Below are positions 25,113 to 35,200 of a DNA stretch of 64,000 nt, one piece after another. The notes below the pieces were generated by a model, which was not told the DNA's origin, did not search any database, and worked only from the letters and a program-made list of their open reading frames with translations. The stretch is from Paenibacillus_E allorhizoplanae (GTDB lineage Bacteria > Bacillota > Bacilli > Paenibacillales > NBRC-103111): NCBI RefSeq assembly GCF_927798215.1, contig NZ_CAKMMW010000016.1, positions 1 to 64,000 of the forward strand. The letters are read 5' to 3'. Each line of letters starts with the position of its first letter. Within the stretch, counting starts at the first letter, position 1. Both the position numbers and the translations under genes were made by a program.

Positions 25113-26090
25113 TTACTTATCGCTACGGAGACGATCCAAAAGCACCGCAAGTACGATAACAACACCTGTAATAACGGTTTGCCAAAAGAAGCTAACATTT
25201 AAAAGTGTCAATCCATTTCTAATTACGCCCAAGATTAACACACCAATAATCGTCATTTGAATTCGACCAATTCCCCCAGCTAGGCTCGTGCCGCCCAGAA
25301 CAACGGCAGCAATGGCATCAAGCTCGGCCATGCTTCCAGCATTCGGCTGACCGGAAATTAAACGGCCTGCTAGAACTACGCCAGCTAATCCCGCACATAG
25401 ACCACTAATGGCATACACATTAATTAACGTCTTTTCAACCTTAATACCTGTTAATCTCGCTGCCTCTTCATTTCCCCCAATTGCATAAATATGTCTGCCA
25501 AACATCGTGTATTTAAGTACGATAAACATTACAACATATACACTGAGCATAATGTATATGGGGGTTGGAACCGATAGTATCTTCCCTGATCCAATAAACT
25601 TAAACGGTTCCGAAGCTAGTATCGTAGGTAATCCCCCGCTAATTACGAAAGCAGCACCTCTTATATAAGTCATACTTCCTAATGTAACAATAAAGGATGG
25701 AAGTTTGGTTCTTGCAGTCAGAAAGCCGTTAATCCATCCTGCTGCAAATCCCACCGCAATTCCAGCGAACATGGAAATAAAAGGGTTAACTCCTTGTTTG
25801 GAAAGCATGACGGAAATAACGCCCGAAAGTGCGATCGTAGATCCCACAGATAAATCAATCCCGCCAGTCAGAATAACTAATGTCATACCCGCCGCAAGAA
25901 TTCCGTTAACGGATGATTGTTTTAATATATTGAGAATATTCCCCGTATCCGTGAAATTAGGTGCAAAAATGGCGAGTATAATACAAATAGCAACTAACAC
26001 GATTAACATGCCTAGTTGATTCCAAATTTTTCTCATGGATAATCCAATACTATGTTTGTTATTAATGATTGCTTCCATTCCAGCGCTCAT
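25113..26090 (-). CDS. Ribose/fructose-type ABC permease (RbsC family)
   Basis: A 325-residue permease of the CUT2 class with eight to ten helices and the family signature GGIDLSVGSTIALSGV (near residue 80) and GGTSLAGGIGRIQ toward the C-terminus. Its ATG overlaps the stop of the ATPase gene as ATGA, and GGGGGAG precedes it, so the two are translationally coupled. CUT2 systems import monosaccharides; the fructan context suggests fructose. Confidence 0.9.
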   Translation of the reverse strand: MSAGMEAIINNKHSIGLSMRKIWNQLGMLIVLVAICIILAIFAPNFTDTGNILNILKQSSVNGILAAGMTLVILTGGIDLSVGSTIALSGVISVMLSKQGVNPFISMFAGIAVGFAAGWINGFLTARTKLPSFIVTLGSMTYIRGAAFVISGGLPTILASEPFKFIGSGKILSVPTPIYIMLSVYVVMFIVLKYTMFGRHIYAIGGNEEAARLTGIKVEKTLINVYAISGLCAGLAGVVLAGRLISGQPNAGSMAELDAIAAVVLGGTSLAGGIGRIQMTIIGVLILGVIRNGLTLLNVSFFWQTVITGVVIVLAVLLDRLRSDK

Positions 26091-27643
26091 TTGATCTCCC
26101 CCGTTGCATAATACATAATTTTCTCTTGCGTCGCGTCTTCGCGCCTAAGGTTTGCACGTAATTTACCCTCATGCATAACAAGTATACGATCACTCAGCGC
26201 TAATATTTCTGGCAGCTCAGAGGAAATGACTAACACAGCAAGGCCGTTTTTGGCTAATTTACAAATAACTTTATGAATTTCAGTTTTGGCGCCAATGTCG
26301 ACACCTCTTGTCGGTTCATCTAACAAAAGCACTTTAGGCTGGATGGATAACCAACGTGCAAGCAGCGCTTTTTGCTGATTTCCTCCGCTTAAGCTAACTA
26401 CCTTTTGTTCTTTACTTGCCGTTTTAATGCCTAATTCTTTAATATACATATCAGCTTCTTTATTGATTTGCGACCAATCTAAAAGCGTTGCTTTTCGATA
26501 TTTAAACATTTCAGCCATCATAATATTTTCTTTGACAGACATATTTAGGAATAGTCCCTGTTCCTTACGGCTTTCCGGTACATGGGCAATCCCATATCGC
26601 ATGGCATCCTCTGGAGAAGATATTTTCACAGATTGACCGTTAATCAGAATTTCACCTGCTGATATTTCTGATAAACCAAAGATCGCTCTGACTAATTCTG
26701 TTCTTCCTGCCCCTACCAATCCTGAGATCCCAACAATTTCTCCTGAATACACCTCTAGCGAAATATCCTTTACATTTTTGTTATCAGATAAACCTTTAAC
26801 CTCTAAAACCGGCGTTTTATCTTTAATCCAGCTCGTATGTGAAGGCGGTTTTTGAAATAAATCGGTTAATTCACGGCCAACCATTGTCTTAACCAGATGC
26901 TCCGGATTGGTTTCGGCGATAGGGATCGTTGTAATCCACTCTCCATCACGCAAAATGGTACAACGATCAGAAATTTTAAAAATTTCATCCATACGATGTG
27001 AGATGTATACAATCGCAACACCTTTTTGTTTTAGTTCATTGATAATAATAAACAGCTTATCTATTTCTTTGTGGGTTAACGAAGCTGTTGGTTCATCCAT
27101 CACTAGAACTTCTGCTTCTATAGAGAGGGCTCTCGCGATTTCTACCATTTGTTGTTGGGCAACACTTAAGGTTGAGACATATGATCTTGGATCCAAGTCA
27201 GATCCGATTGATTTTAATAGAAAATGGGCTCGTTCGTGAACTTTCTTCCAGTCCACCATACCGAACTTGTTTTTAGGAAATTTGGTTCCCATCAATACGT
27301 TCTCACCGATGGTTATATTCGGAGAAAGATTAAGCTCTTGATGAATGACACTAATGCCTTTCTCACGCGCTTCCATCGCATTACGCCATGTGATCGATTT
27401 GCCTCGATACCTAATCTCGCCGTTATCGGGACGATGTATCCCTGCCATAATCTTCATAAGTGTCGACTTTCCGGCGCCATTCTCTCCCATTAAAGCATGT
27501 ACTTCACCTTTATGCAGGTTGATATTTATGTTTTTTAAAACGGTAACCCCAGAGAAAGACTTGGAGATCGCTCTCATGCTTAACGCTATTGACGATGATT
27601 CAGAGGAAATGTTTTTTTCAACTTCCGCTTGCACAGCTTCCAT
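26087..27643 (-). CDS. Sugar ABC transporter ATPase with two nucleotide-binding domains (RbsA family)
   Basis: A 518-residue fused ATPase. Domain 1 has Walker A GENGAGKSTLMKIMAG, signature LSVAQQQMVEIARAL and Walker B VLVMDEPTASL. Domain 2 has the usual degenerate Walker A (GLVGAGRTELVRAIFG), signature LSGGNQQKALLARWL and LLLDEPTRGVDIG. It powers the CUT2 monosaccharide importer on the cytoplasmic face. GGAG precedes the ATG. It follows the binding-protein gene after a 10-bp hairpin. Confidence 0.92.
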   Translation of the reverse strand: MEAVQAEVEKNISSESSSIALSMRAISKSFSGVTVLKNININLHKGEVHALMGENGAGKSTLMKIMAGIHRPDNGEIRYRGKSITWRNAMEAREKGISVIHQELNLSPNITIGENVLMGTKFPKNKFGMVDWKKVHERAHFLLKSIGSDLDPRSYVSTLSVAQQQMVEIARALSIEAEVLVMDEPTASLTHKEIDKLFIIINELKQKGVAIVYISHRMDEIFKISDRCTILRDGEWITTIPIAETNPEHLVKTMVGRELTDLFQKPPSHTSWIKDKTPVLEVKGLSDNKNVKDISLEVYSGEIVGISGLVGAGRTELVRAIFGLSEISAGEILINGQSVKISSPEDAMRYGIAHVPESRKEQGLFLNMSVKENIMMAEMFKYRKATLLDWSQINKEADMYIKELGIKTASKEQKVVSLSGGNQQKALLARWLSIQPKVLLLDEPTRGVDIGAKTEIHKVICKLAKNGLAVLVISSELPEILALSDRILVMHEGKLRANLRREDATQEKIMYYATGEIK

Positions 27644-27697
27644 GTTCTCACTCCAACCAATTTAATAATGAATATCATTTAATGACAATTGAATGAA

Positions 27698-27735
27698 TAC
27701 GATGTGGCACTCAGGTAGAGAGTAACCACATCGTA
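27698..27735 (-). terminator. Intra-operon hairpin between binding-protein and ATPase genes
   Basis: TACGATGTGG (27698-27707) pairs perfectly with CCACATCGTA (27726-27735), ten bases after the binding-protein stop. No T run follows, so an mRNA-stabilising or partial-attenuation role is more likely than full termination. Confidence 0.6.
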
Positions 27736-27744
27736 AGAATAAAA

Positions 27745-28743
27745 CTACCAGCCTTTATAGTCTTTTACGTTTTCTGTCGTAATGAAGTCAGTTGGAAGTT
27801 TAATTAATGGTTCCACTTTTTCGCCAGCAAGAACTTTAAATGCTGTTTCAACCGCAATTGTAATCATATTAAATGGGTTTTGTGCCGAGCTTCCAACATA
27901 GCTTTTGTTTTCTTTCAGTGTTGTCACTGCATCAGGAGATCCATCCACACCAACGATAAACATTTCCTTGTCGCGACCGGCTTGCTCTGCAGCAATTTTG
28001 GCGCCAATACCTGTTGGATCATTAATAGCAAATACAGCGTCGATTTGTCCTTTACCGTTTGCTTGTAAAATGGTCTCCATCTTAGCAAGCGATGTTTCGC
28101 GATTACCGTTACCATTTTGATTTGCAACTATCTTAATTCCCGGAGCTGCTTTGAGAGCTTCATTAAATCCTGCAATGCGGTCTGTTACAGCGGACACCGG
28201 CGGTCCATCTAATACGGCAATATTTCCTTTTCCATTCAACCGTTTAACCAAATATTCACCCGCAATACGTCCTGCTTGAACGTTATCGGAAGTTACACTC
28301 GCATTAACGCCACCTTCAGAAATTGTATCGACAGAAATGATTGGGATACCTGCTGCTTTAGCTTGACCCACTGCTGCTGCGATACCTTTGGTATCTACGG
28401 AACTTAGAATAATCATACTTACTTTTTTAGTAATAAAATCTTCGATTTGAGCGGTTTGTGTAGCCAAATTATCTTCTGCACTAACGGCGATTACTTCACC
28501 GCCGTGTTTCTTAGCAGCTTCAGCTGCACCTTTAGACATCGCTACGAAGAAAGGATTGCTTAAGTTTTGTACGGTCAAACCAATAACTACTTTTTTCTTT
28601 GGTGCCGGTTCTGCTGCTTTAGTTGCGCTAGCTGTTTCTGCTGGCGCCCCAGTTGCTGCTGCGGGTTTTGTTTCTACTGCTTTACCACAAGCCGAAAGTG
28701 CAAATACAACAAATAGTAACAAGAAAATCTTCATGTTTTTCAT
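27745..28743 (-). CDS. Ribose-type monosaccharide-binding lipoprotein (RbsB family)
   Basis: A 332-residue protein with lipobox LSAC near residue 19 and an Ala-rich linker, then a two-lobe periplasmic-binding fold (IGLTVQNLSNPFFVAMSKGA, DFITKKVSMIILSSVDTKGI, LDGPPVSAVTDRIAGFNEAL, VGVDGSPDAVTTLKENKSY). The start ATG at 28743 follows GGAGG by nine bases. It shares well over half of its residues with the second binding protein at 39880-40887. As the first gene of the importer operon it should deliver fructose to the permease. Confidence 0.9.
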   Translation of the reverse strand: MKNMKIFLLLFVVFALSACGKAVETKPAAATGAPAETASATKAAEPAPKKKVVIGLTVQNLSNPFFVAMSKGAAEAAKKHGGEVIAVSAEDNLATQTAQIEDFITKKVSMIILSSVDTKGIAAAVGQAKAAGIPIISVDTISEGGVNASVTSDNVQAGRIAGEYLVKRLNGKGNIAVLDGPPVSAVTDRIAGFNEALKAAPGIKIVANQNGNGNRETSLAKMETILQANGKGQIDAVFAINDPTGIGAKIAAEQAGRDKEMFIVGVDGSPDAVTTLKENKSYVGSSAQNPFNMITIAVETAFKVLAGEKVEPLIKLPTDFITTENVKDYKGW

Positions 28744-29004
28744 TTTCAAATTCCTCCGAATTATTATAATTTTTTAAAAATAAGTTTGGCGAATAATAGG
28801 AAGCTATGTGATAATTAAAGTGTAATGTTTTTCTATGAACATGTTTTAGAGTCCAATTGTCTATCACGTTTAGCGACACAAGTAGCCAATTGTAAATCTC
28901 TTTAGCATGTTCTTTTCTCACTCCTTTTTTTTTGATACAACCAAATCCCCCAATTGAAGCATGATTGACACTAACACTTACCTAAAAGAAATCTCACCTC
29001 CTTA
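28744..29004 (-). other. Long untranslated leader of the binding-protein operon
   Basis: About 260 bases separate the probable promoter from the start codon. AAGGAG at about 28922-28927 precedes ATG codons for a possible 12-residue leader peptide (MLKRFTIGYLCR), with rather wide spacing. No known riboswitch was recognised. Confidence 0.35.
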
Positions 29005-29103
29005 AAAGAGTGGATGTTTGTTTTCTGTGTATTCATCATACCTGTGATGAATACAAAAAATAATAGAAAATCTTCTTGAAACTGTTGAAATTTTTCTATT
29101 ATC
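29005..29103 (-). promoter_or_regulatory. Promoter module A (shared with 36290-36390)
   Basis: Read on the minus strand the block holds TAGAAAAATTTCAACA, CAAGAA, a T-rich run, a TATGATGAA (possible -10) and GAAAACAAACATCCACTC. The same elements occur in the same order before the giant GH32 gene. The YesN-type regulator encoded nearby is the most likely binder of the upstream part. Confidence 0.55.
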
Positions 29104-29217
29104 TTCATTCAGATATAAAAGACTTAGCATGATGTGGAATCAGGCATGGCTACTACTGCCTATGCTATTCGGGGCTTGAACCCTAGAGATAGCGAACATG
29201 CTGGGCGCACACAAAAT

Positions 29218-29247
29218 AGCCCTAGCCTGTTATGACAGGGTAGGGCT
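29218..29247 (-). terminator. Terminator of the giant GH32 gene
   Basis: On the minus strand AGCCCTACCCTG-TCATAA-CAGGCTAGGGCT is followed by ATTTTG. The stem closely resembles the terminator at 36399-36433. Confidence 0.7.
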
Positions 29248-29294
29248 TTATCTTGTTACTTCTCTTCACACCAACACATTCGTCTTGGCTGCGA

Positions 29295-32200
29295 TTATTC
29301 CTGTATCAATAATCGGTAAAGGACTACAGCCGTCTCAGCTCTCGTCGTATGATCGAGTGGATGAATCTTCCCGTTGTTTCCTTCAATAATATGGGATTTC
29401 ACAAGAGAAGAAACACTGTCAATGGCATATGACGAAATATCATTACTATCCTGGAATACAGTCAAATCCGATTTTGCACCTTTGGCTGTATCGCGTTTCG
29501 CTGCAGCCATCGCTCTATTCAGCATAACTATCATATCTTGCCTTGTAATGGAAGCATTCGGGTTAAAATGACTCCCATCTATGCCAGTGGTAATGCCTAA
29601 CTTTTTGGCGATGCTGACCGCTTCATAATAATAATCGTCAGAGTTAACATCATCAAAGCTGGAATCCGCTTGGGCCGTTAATTTAAGTGCACGTACAAGC
29701 AGCAGAATGAAGTCTGCCCTTGTAATATCCTCTTGCGGAGCAAATGCTGTCTCTGTTGTGCCTTGAATAATGCCTTTGGATGCAAGGAGTTCGACCTGCT
29801 TTTTAGCCCAAGCATAATCATTAAGATCATCGAAGGACTTATTCACGTAAGCAATTGCATAATAGCTGAAATGGATCGTTTTAAAGATCATTTCACCTGT
29901 TGCTTTATTAAATTTGGCATTCGGAACAGGCACGATGCTGCCGGATGGATCCAGATACCAGACAACTAAATGATCTGCATTGTTCATTTCTTCTGCTGTA
30001 GGCGTGTATTTGATAGCTACCTGTACCGGAGCATCCGCATTACGCCATGGAATAACTTTACCATTCAAAGTGGCACTTAATTCAAGAATTGGTCTTGCTC
30101 CGATTTCTGATTGTTTGCCGTTACCAGCTGCATCACGATCAACAAGGGTCATACTTAATACAATGTTGTCATTCTCATTGAACGCGCCTTCGGTAAACAT
30201 CTGACTCGATAAAGTCATGGTGCCTATTGGACTACGAATTTCAAATTGTCGATTAGCATGATTACTCGATATGAACGCAGATGGTATCTCGATGCTATAC
30301 CCTTTAACATCATCCGCTTTGTCCAATTCGATTGTAATTTTTTTGGTGCCTTTCGCGTCAGCCCTTGCGGCATCCAACGCTTTACTCAACGTCTCTTTCG
30401 AAACTTTACCCACAGCAATTTTATTAATTAAACTAGTCGGAACAACAAGTCGGCCCTGATTGTTTTGCGTTGTTCCCGCCCCTGTAGTTACTGGGGTTTC
30501 TGGTGTAGGGTCTGAATGAGTTTCATATGATTGTAAAACCGTGACAGAAGCTGTTGTCACATGTCCTTTATACGCAGCTGTAATCAAGGTTTGACCTGGT
30601 CGCTTTCCGTACACTTTGCCAGCAGCAGTCACAATGGCTACAGAAGGATCAGAGCTTTTGAAGACAGCTTGGTCCGTAACAATTTGTTTGCTTGTCAGAT
30701 CGCCATATCCATATACCGTTAATGGCATACCCTGCAAACCTCCATACACGATTCCCGTTACAGAGTTGCTTGTATCTGGAATGGCACCGCCATATACCGC
30801 TTGGCTTACAGTTTGAGTCATTGGACTTAAAACAAGAGCCGATACAACGGTTGAGAGGGTACTATTCGTTTCAAGTGTGTAGCTTCTTTTATCCATTTGA
30901 AGCTTCTTGATCGACCTATCTGCCCAAATACTGTCAAGTTGATAAATACTTAAAGAGTTGACGTTCACTTCCCCATTTTCAGCATAAAGCTCGAGGCCCT
31001 TACTGTTCGAATCAGGGAATATTTGATCTGTGAAAACTTTTCTCCCATCGTTTGCAAACACTTCAAGGGTATCCTCATCTACGAAGATATGAAGTTTAAT
31101 TTTGTTATTTTCCGGAATAAGAGGAGCTTCTTGTCGGACAGGGACAATATCACTTACATCAGGCCCTCCAGAATGTGTACGGTCCACAAACACTTTTTGA
31201 CTTGACGTGTCATACCCGATCACTGTCTCCTGAGAGTTGGACTTACGAACTTTGAATCCAAATTCTGACGCATCCTGAATACCGAATTCCGCGACAATTT
31301 CCATTGTACTTCCATATACGGCTTGCAACACATTATTATCCTGCCCAACTTGGAAATTGGTCCAATGCAGAACCGGCTTTCTTAATTCTTCCAACTGCTG
31401 AACCGGCTGCTGAATCAGACGGATTCCATCCGTTGTCGTCTTAAGCTCAACCGTACGCGGAATGCTCATTGCACCCCGCCAAGTACTTGTAGGCGTATTG
31501 CTCGCATATCTCCAGTTACTCATCCAGCCGAGCCATACGGGTCTTTCTAGCTCATCACGAATATTGCTCCATGTTACTGCTGCATAGAAATCTGAACCAT
31601 AGTCGATCCAATTGGATTGATCAGCAGTTGGCCGTTCATCAGGTGTAAAGGTTTTGCCATCGAACGTGCCGACAAAATACATCATACCTGATCCTTTGCC
31701 AGGAGGCTCTGGGTCAACATCTCTTCTGTTTCCGTTACCATCGCCGGTACTAATGATCATAACCCATTTCTTCTTGGTTGGATCTCCATCGACGGGTAAT
31801 TCGATCAAATCAGGACATTCATAAATGCCAAAATGTGAGCCAAGACCGTCAGAACCAAATGAGTTTTCATAAGTCCATTCTTTTAAGTTGGGCGATGAAT
31901 AAAACTCGATGTGATGTCCTACCGCTAATAACATTATCCATTTGGAAGTGGCCTCATGCCAGAATACTTTAGGATCCCTGAAATCCGGCGCATTGCCCTT
32001 CGGCTCCCTTAAATCCGCTGCAGCATCTGGCAACAGGACTGGATTTCCATCATATTTGATCCATGTTCTGCCTTTATCCTTACTGTAAGCAATACTCTGC
32101 ACCTGTTTCGCCCCATTTTGAGTATAGAACGCTACCAGACCTGATCCTTCTTCATTAAAGAATCCAGATGTGTTATTCGCATCGTATACAGCACCACCAG

Positions 32201-35200
32201 AGAAAATAGCACCGAGCTCATCAGGCGCCAAAGCTACTGGAAGCTCTTCCCAATGTGTAAGATCTTTACTTACCGCATGCCCCCAATGCATCTTATCGAA
32301 GGCAGGAGATGTGGAGAATGGAGTATGCTGAAAAAACAGATGGTACTCTCCATCAAAATAGACCATACCGTTCGGATCATTCATCCAATTTTTCTCAGGT
32401 GTAAAATGGAACTGTGGTCTGTATTGTTCTAAGTATTTTTCACGCGGAATACTCAGTTGAAAATCATCTACACTCATATATCCGAAAATCCCTGAAGTTT
32501 TATTGTCTACAACTTTAAAATATACTTCTTCCCCCAGGTAAGCTGAAGCATCCCATGTAACATCCTGAAATATGTCTGAGTCCGATCCCGTGGCTCTAAA
32601 CAGTTCCATATGATCAGAAGCTCTGACTAGAGCTACATGCAGTTGAGCAGCATCCTTACCTCCAGCGACCAAGAAGCTCAGAATACCAGTCCCTGTCAAT
32701 TGGAATACTTTGGATGACAATGTACCTGTCAAGGCAGGGTTACTCGCTTTATTCCCGTTCACATAATACGTTCCATAGTTCCCATTCCCGAGTAAATTTG
32801 AGACAGAATCTGCGAATGCTTCACCTTCCAGCGTCCACCCAGACAAATCACCAGTTTCAAAACCAGAGTTTTCCAATTGTGAAACTGCATTCACCGTTAC
32901 AAAGCGATCCAGGTTGAGATGTCCAAATCCGGCAGTTGTTTGGTCCACAATCCGGAAATAGAGTTCTTCCCCTGCATACGGGGTAGCGTCAAAAACATGT
33001 TCTGAATATTGCTCATCACTCATACCTGTAGACGTGTAAAGAATCTCGCCTGTTCGATCCCTTACAAGCGCAACATATAAGTTGTCAATATCCGAACCAC
33101 CGCCCATCAGGAAAGTTAATCTTCCCGATGTAGGGATATTCTTATCGCCCAAAGCGATGAAATGGCTGGATTCCATAATTCCCTTTCTACCGTCTCCACC
33201 GCCTTGAAACCCCCAGAGATGATACAGTCCACTGTGCTTAAATGGCTTTGTTCCCCAGAATTTATCCTGCGTAGTAATCGTATTATCGAATGCGTTACCC
33301 TCAACGACCTTCCAACCACGTAGGTCTCCGCTTTCAAAATCGCCATTCATAACTTCATGAGACACATAATAGTTGAAATCATCGACATTGAGATGACCTG
33401 TCGCCACATTGTCGACAATCGAGAAATAAAGCTCTTCGTTTATAAATTTCGAAGCGTCCCAAATAACGGTTTGATAGCTGTTAGAGTTGTGAGCTGCTGC
33501 TCTAAACAATTCTTTATTGTCAGATGCTCGAACTAATGACACATAAAGATGGTCAACATCTATATCTCCGCTAATTTTAAAATTAACAGTCCCTGTCCCT
33601 GCCAGCCTGAATGTGCTGGATGTTAAAGTGCCTGTCGCTTCGTTATGTCCAACAACATGATAATTGCGCTGTTGCCCGTAGGCAATTCCCGAAGAATCAG
33701 TGTCCTGATCAGAAACTGAAAAAGCGTCGCCACCTACTGTCCATCCAGATAAATCTCCTTTTTCAAAATCTTCATTATTCATCATATAAGAAGGAGAACC
33801 TGTGTTGCGAACATGGAAATCGTCGACATTCAAATGTCCTATTAGGCTATTGTCCATCACTTTCAAAAACACCTTTTGCCCTAAGTAGGCTTTGGCATCC
33901 CAAACGATCCGTCGAAGAGATTCAGGGTTTAACTCACCATTTGCCGGTGTCTCACTGTATAGGATTGAATTGTCTTCCGCGTTTACTAACGCAACATATA
34001 GGTTACTCGGATCATGATTACCGCTTAACATAAAGTTAATTTCACCGTTGCCGCCAAGTTTAAAGACTGACGATTGGAGAGAGCCTGTTTTTGCATCCGC
34101 ATTACCCGAACCAGCGCCAGCTAAGCCTTGGATATAGTAATTGCCTATTGGGTTGATTGGGTCTTCACCCGACATTGTCTCAGCGGAAACGGTTCCTGTA
34201 AAAGCATCACCAGCAGCTTGCCAGCCCTCTAAAGTCCCTGTTTCAAAACTTGGATTCAAGATATCAGTCGGATCGTTGTTGAATACATGAATATCGTCAA
34301 GGTTAACATGCTGCCACCCGCCGCCAGGCACGCTATCCACTACTTTCAGATATACTTCCTCACCTGTAAATGCAGAAGCATCCCACACAACCCGATCATA
34401 CCCCTCCGAACCTGCATGTGCAGTATGCGTGGATTTGATCAGTTCTTTCCCATCAGAAGCACGAACAAGCGCAACATACTCCGTTTGGGGGAAATTACCT
34501 CCGCCTAGCATGAAATTAATTTCACCATTACCGCCAAGCACAAACGTGCTTGATTGGATAGTGCCTTCCTTCCAATCATCACCCCAGAAGTGGTACTCAC
34601 CGACTTTATTTATCGGGTCAGGATGCCAGTAATTTACTTCTGAAGTGACTCGACCAGGTGCCTCAGCGCTCGTAACAGTCCAACCCGTCAAGTCTCCCGT
34701 TTCGAAGTCAGGATTCACAATGTCATGTGGCAGATTATAAACATGGATATCGTCAAGATTCACGTGCTGCCATCCGCCTGCTGCTATCTGGTCCACAAGC
34801 ATTAGGTAGACTTGCTCGCCTAGGTGAGCCGACGCATCCCAAGTCACTCTTGCATACGCCTCCGAATCTGCAAATTGTGTATTATTTGCTCTCATCAGTT
34901 CCGTATTGTCAGAAGCACGCATTAAAGCAATATACTGCGTATCGAGATTTCCGCCTCCCATCATGAAATTAATCTCGCCAGTTCCACCTAGGACAAACAT
35001 ACTGGATTTGATAGATCCTTGCTTCATATCATCGCCCCAAAAATGGAACTGACCTGTCTTATTAATTGGATTTTCATGCCAATAATTTACAGTTGGCGAA
35101 ACTTGACCGGGTACTTCTCCAGAAACAACGGTCCATCCTGTTAAGTCGCCCGTTTCGAAGTCAGGGTTTACAACGTTATGAATTGTATTATATACACGGA

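Noticed and set aside
28682..28921. A 79-codon frame in the leader of the binding-protein operon
   Set aside because: It overlaps the start of the binding-protein gene in another frame and its GTG directly abuts the GGAG site; no protein-like pattern.
33116..33346. Frames inside the repeat region of the giant fructanase, both strands
   Set aside because: They come from the repeated coding sequence read in other frames; only the long frame has the domain motifs.
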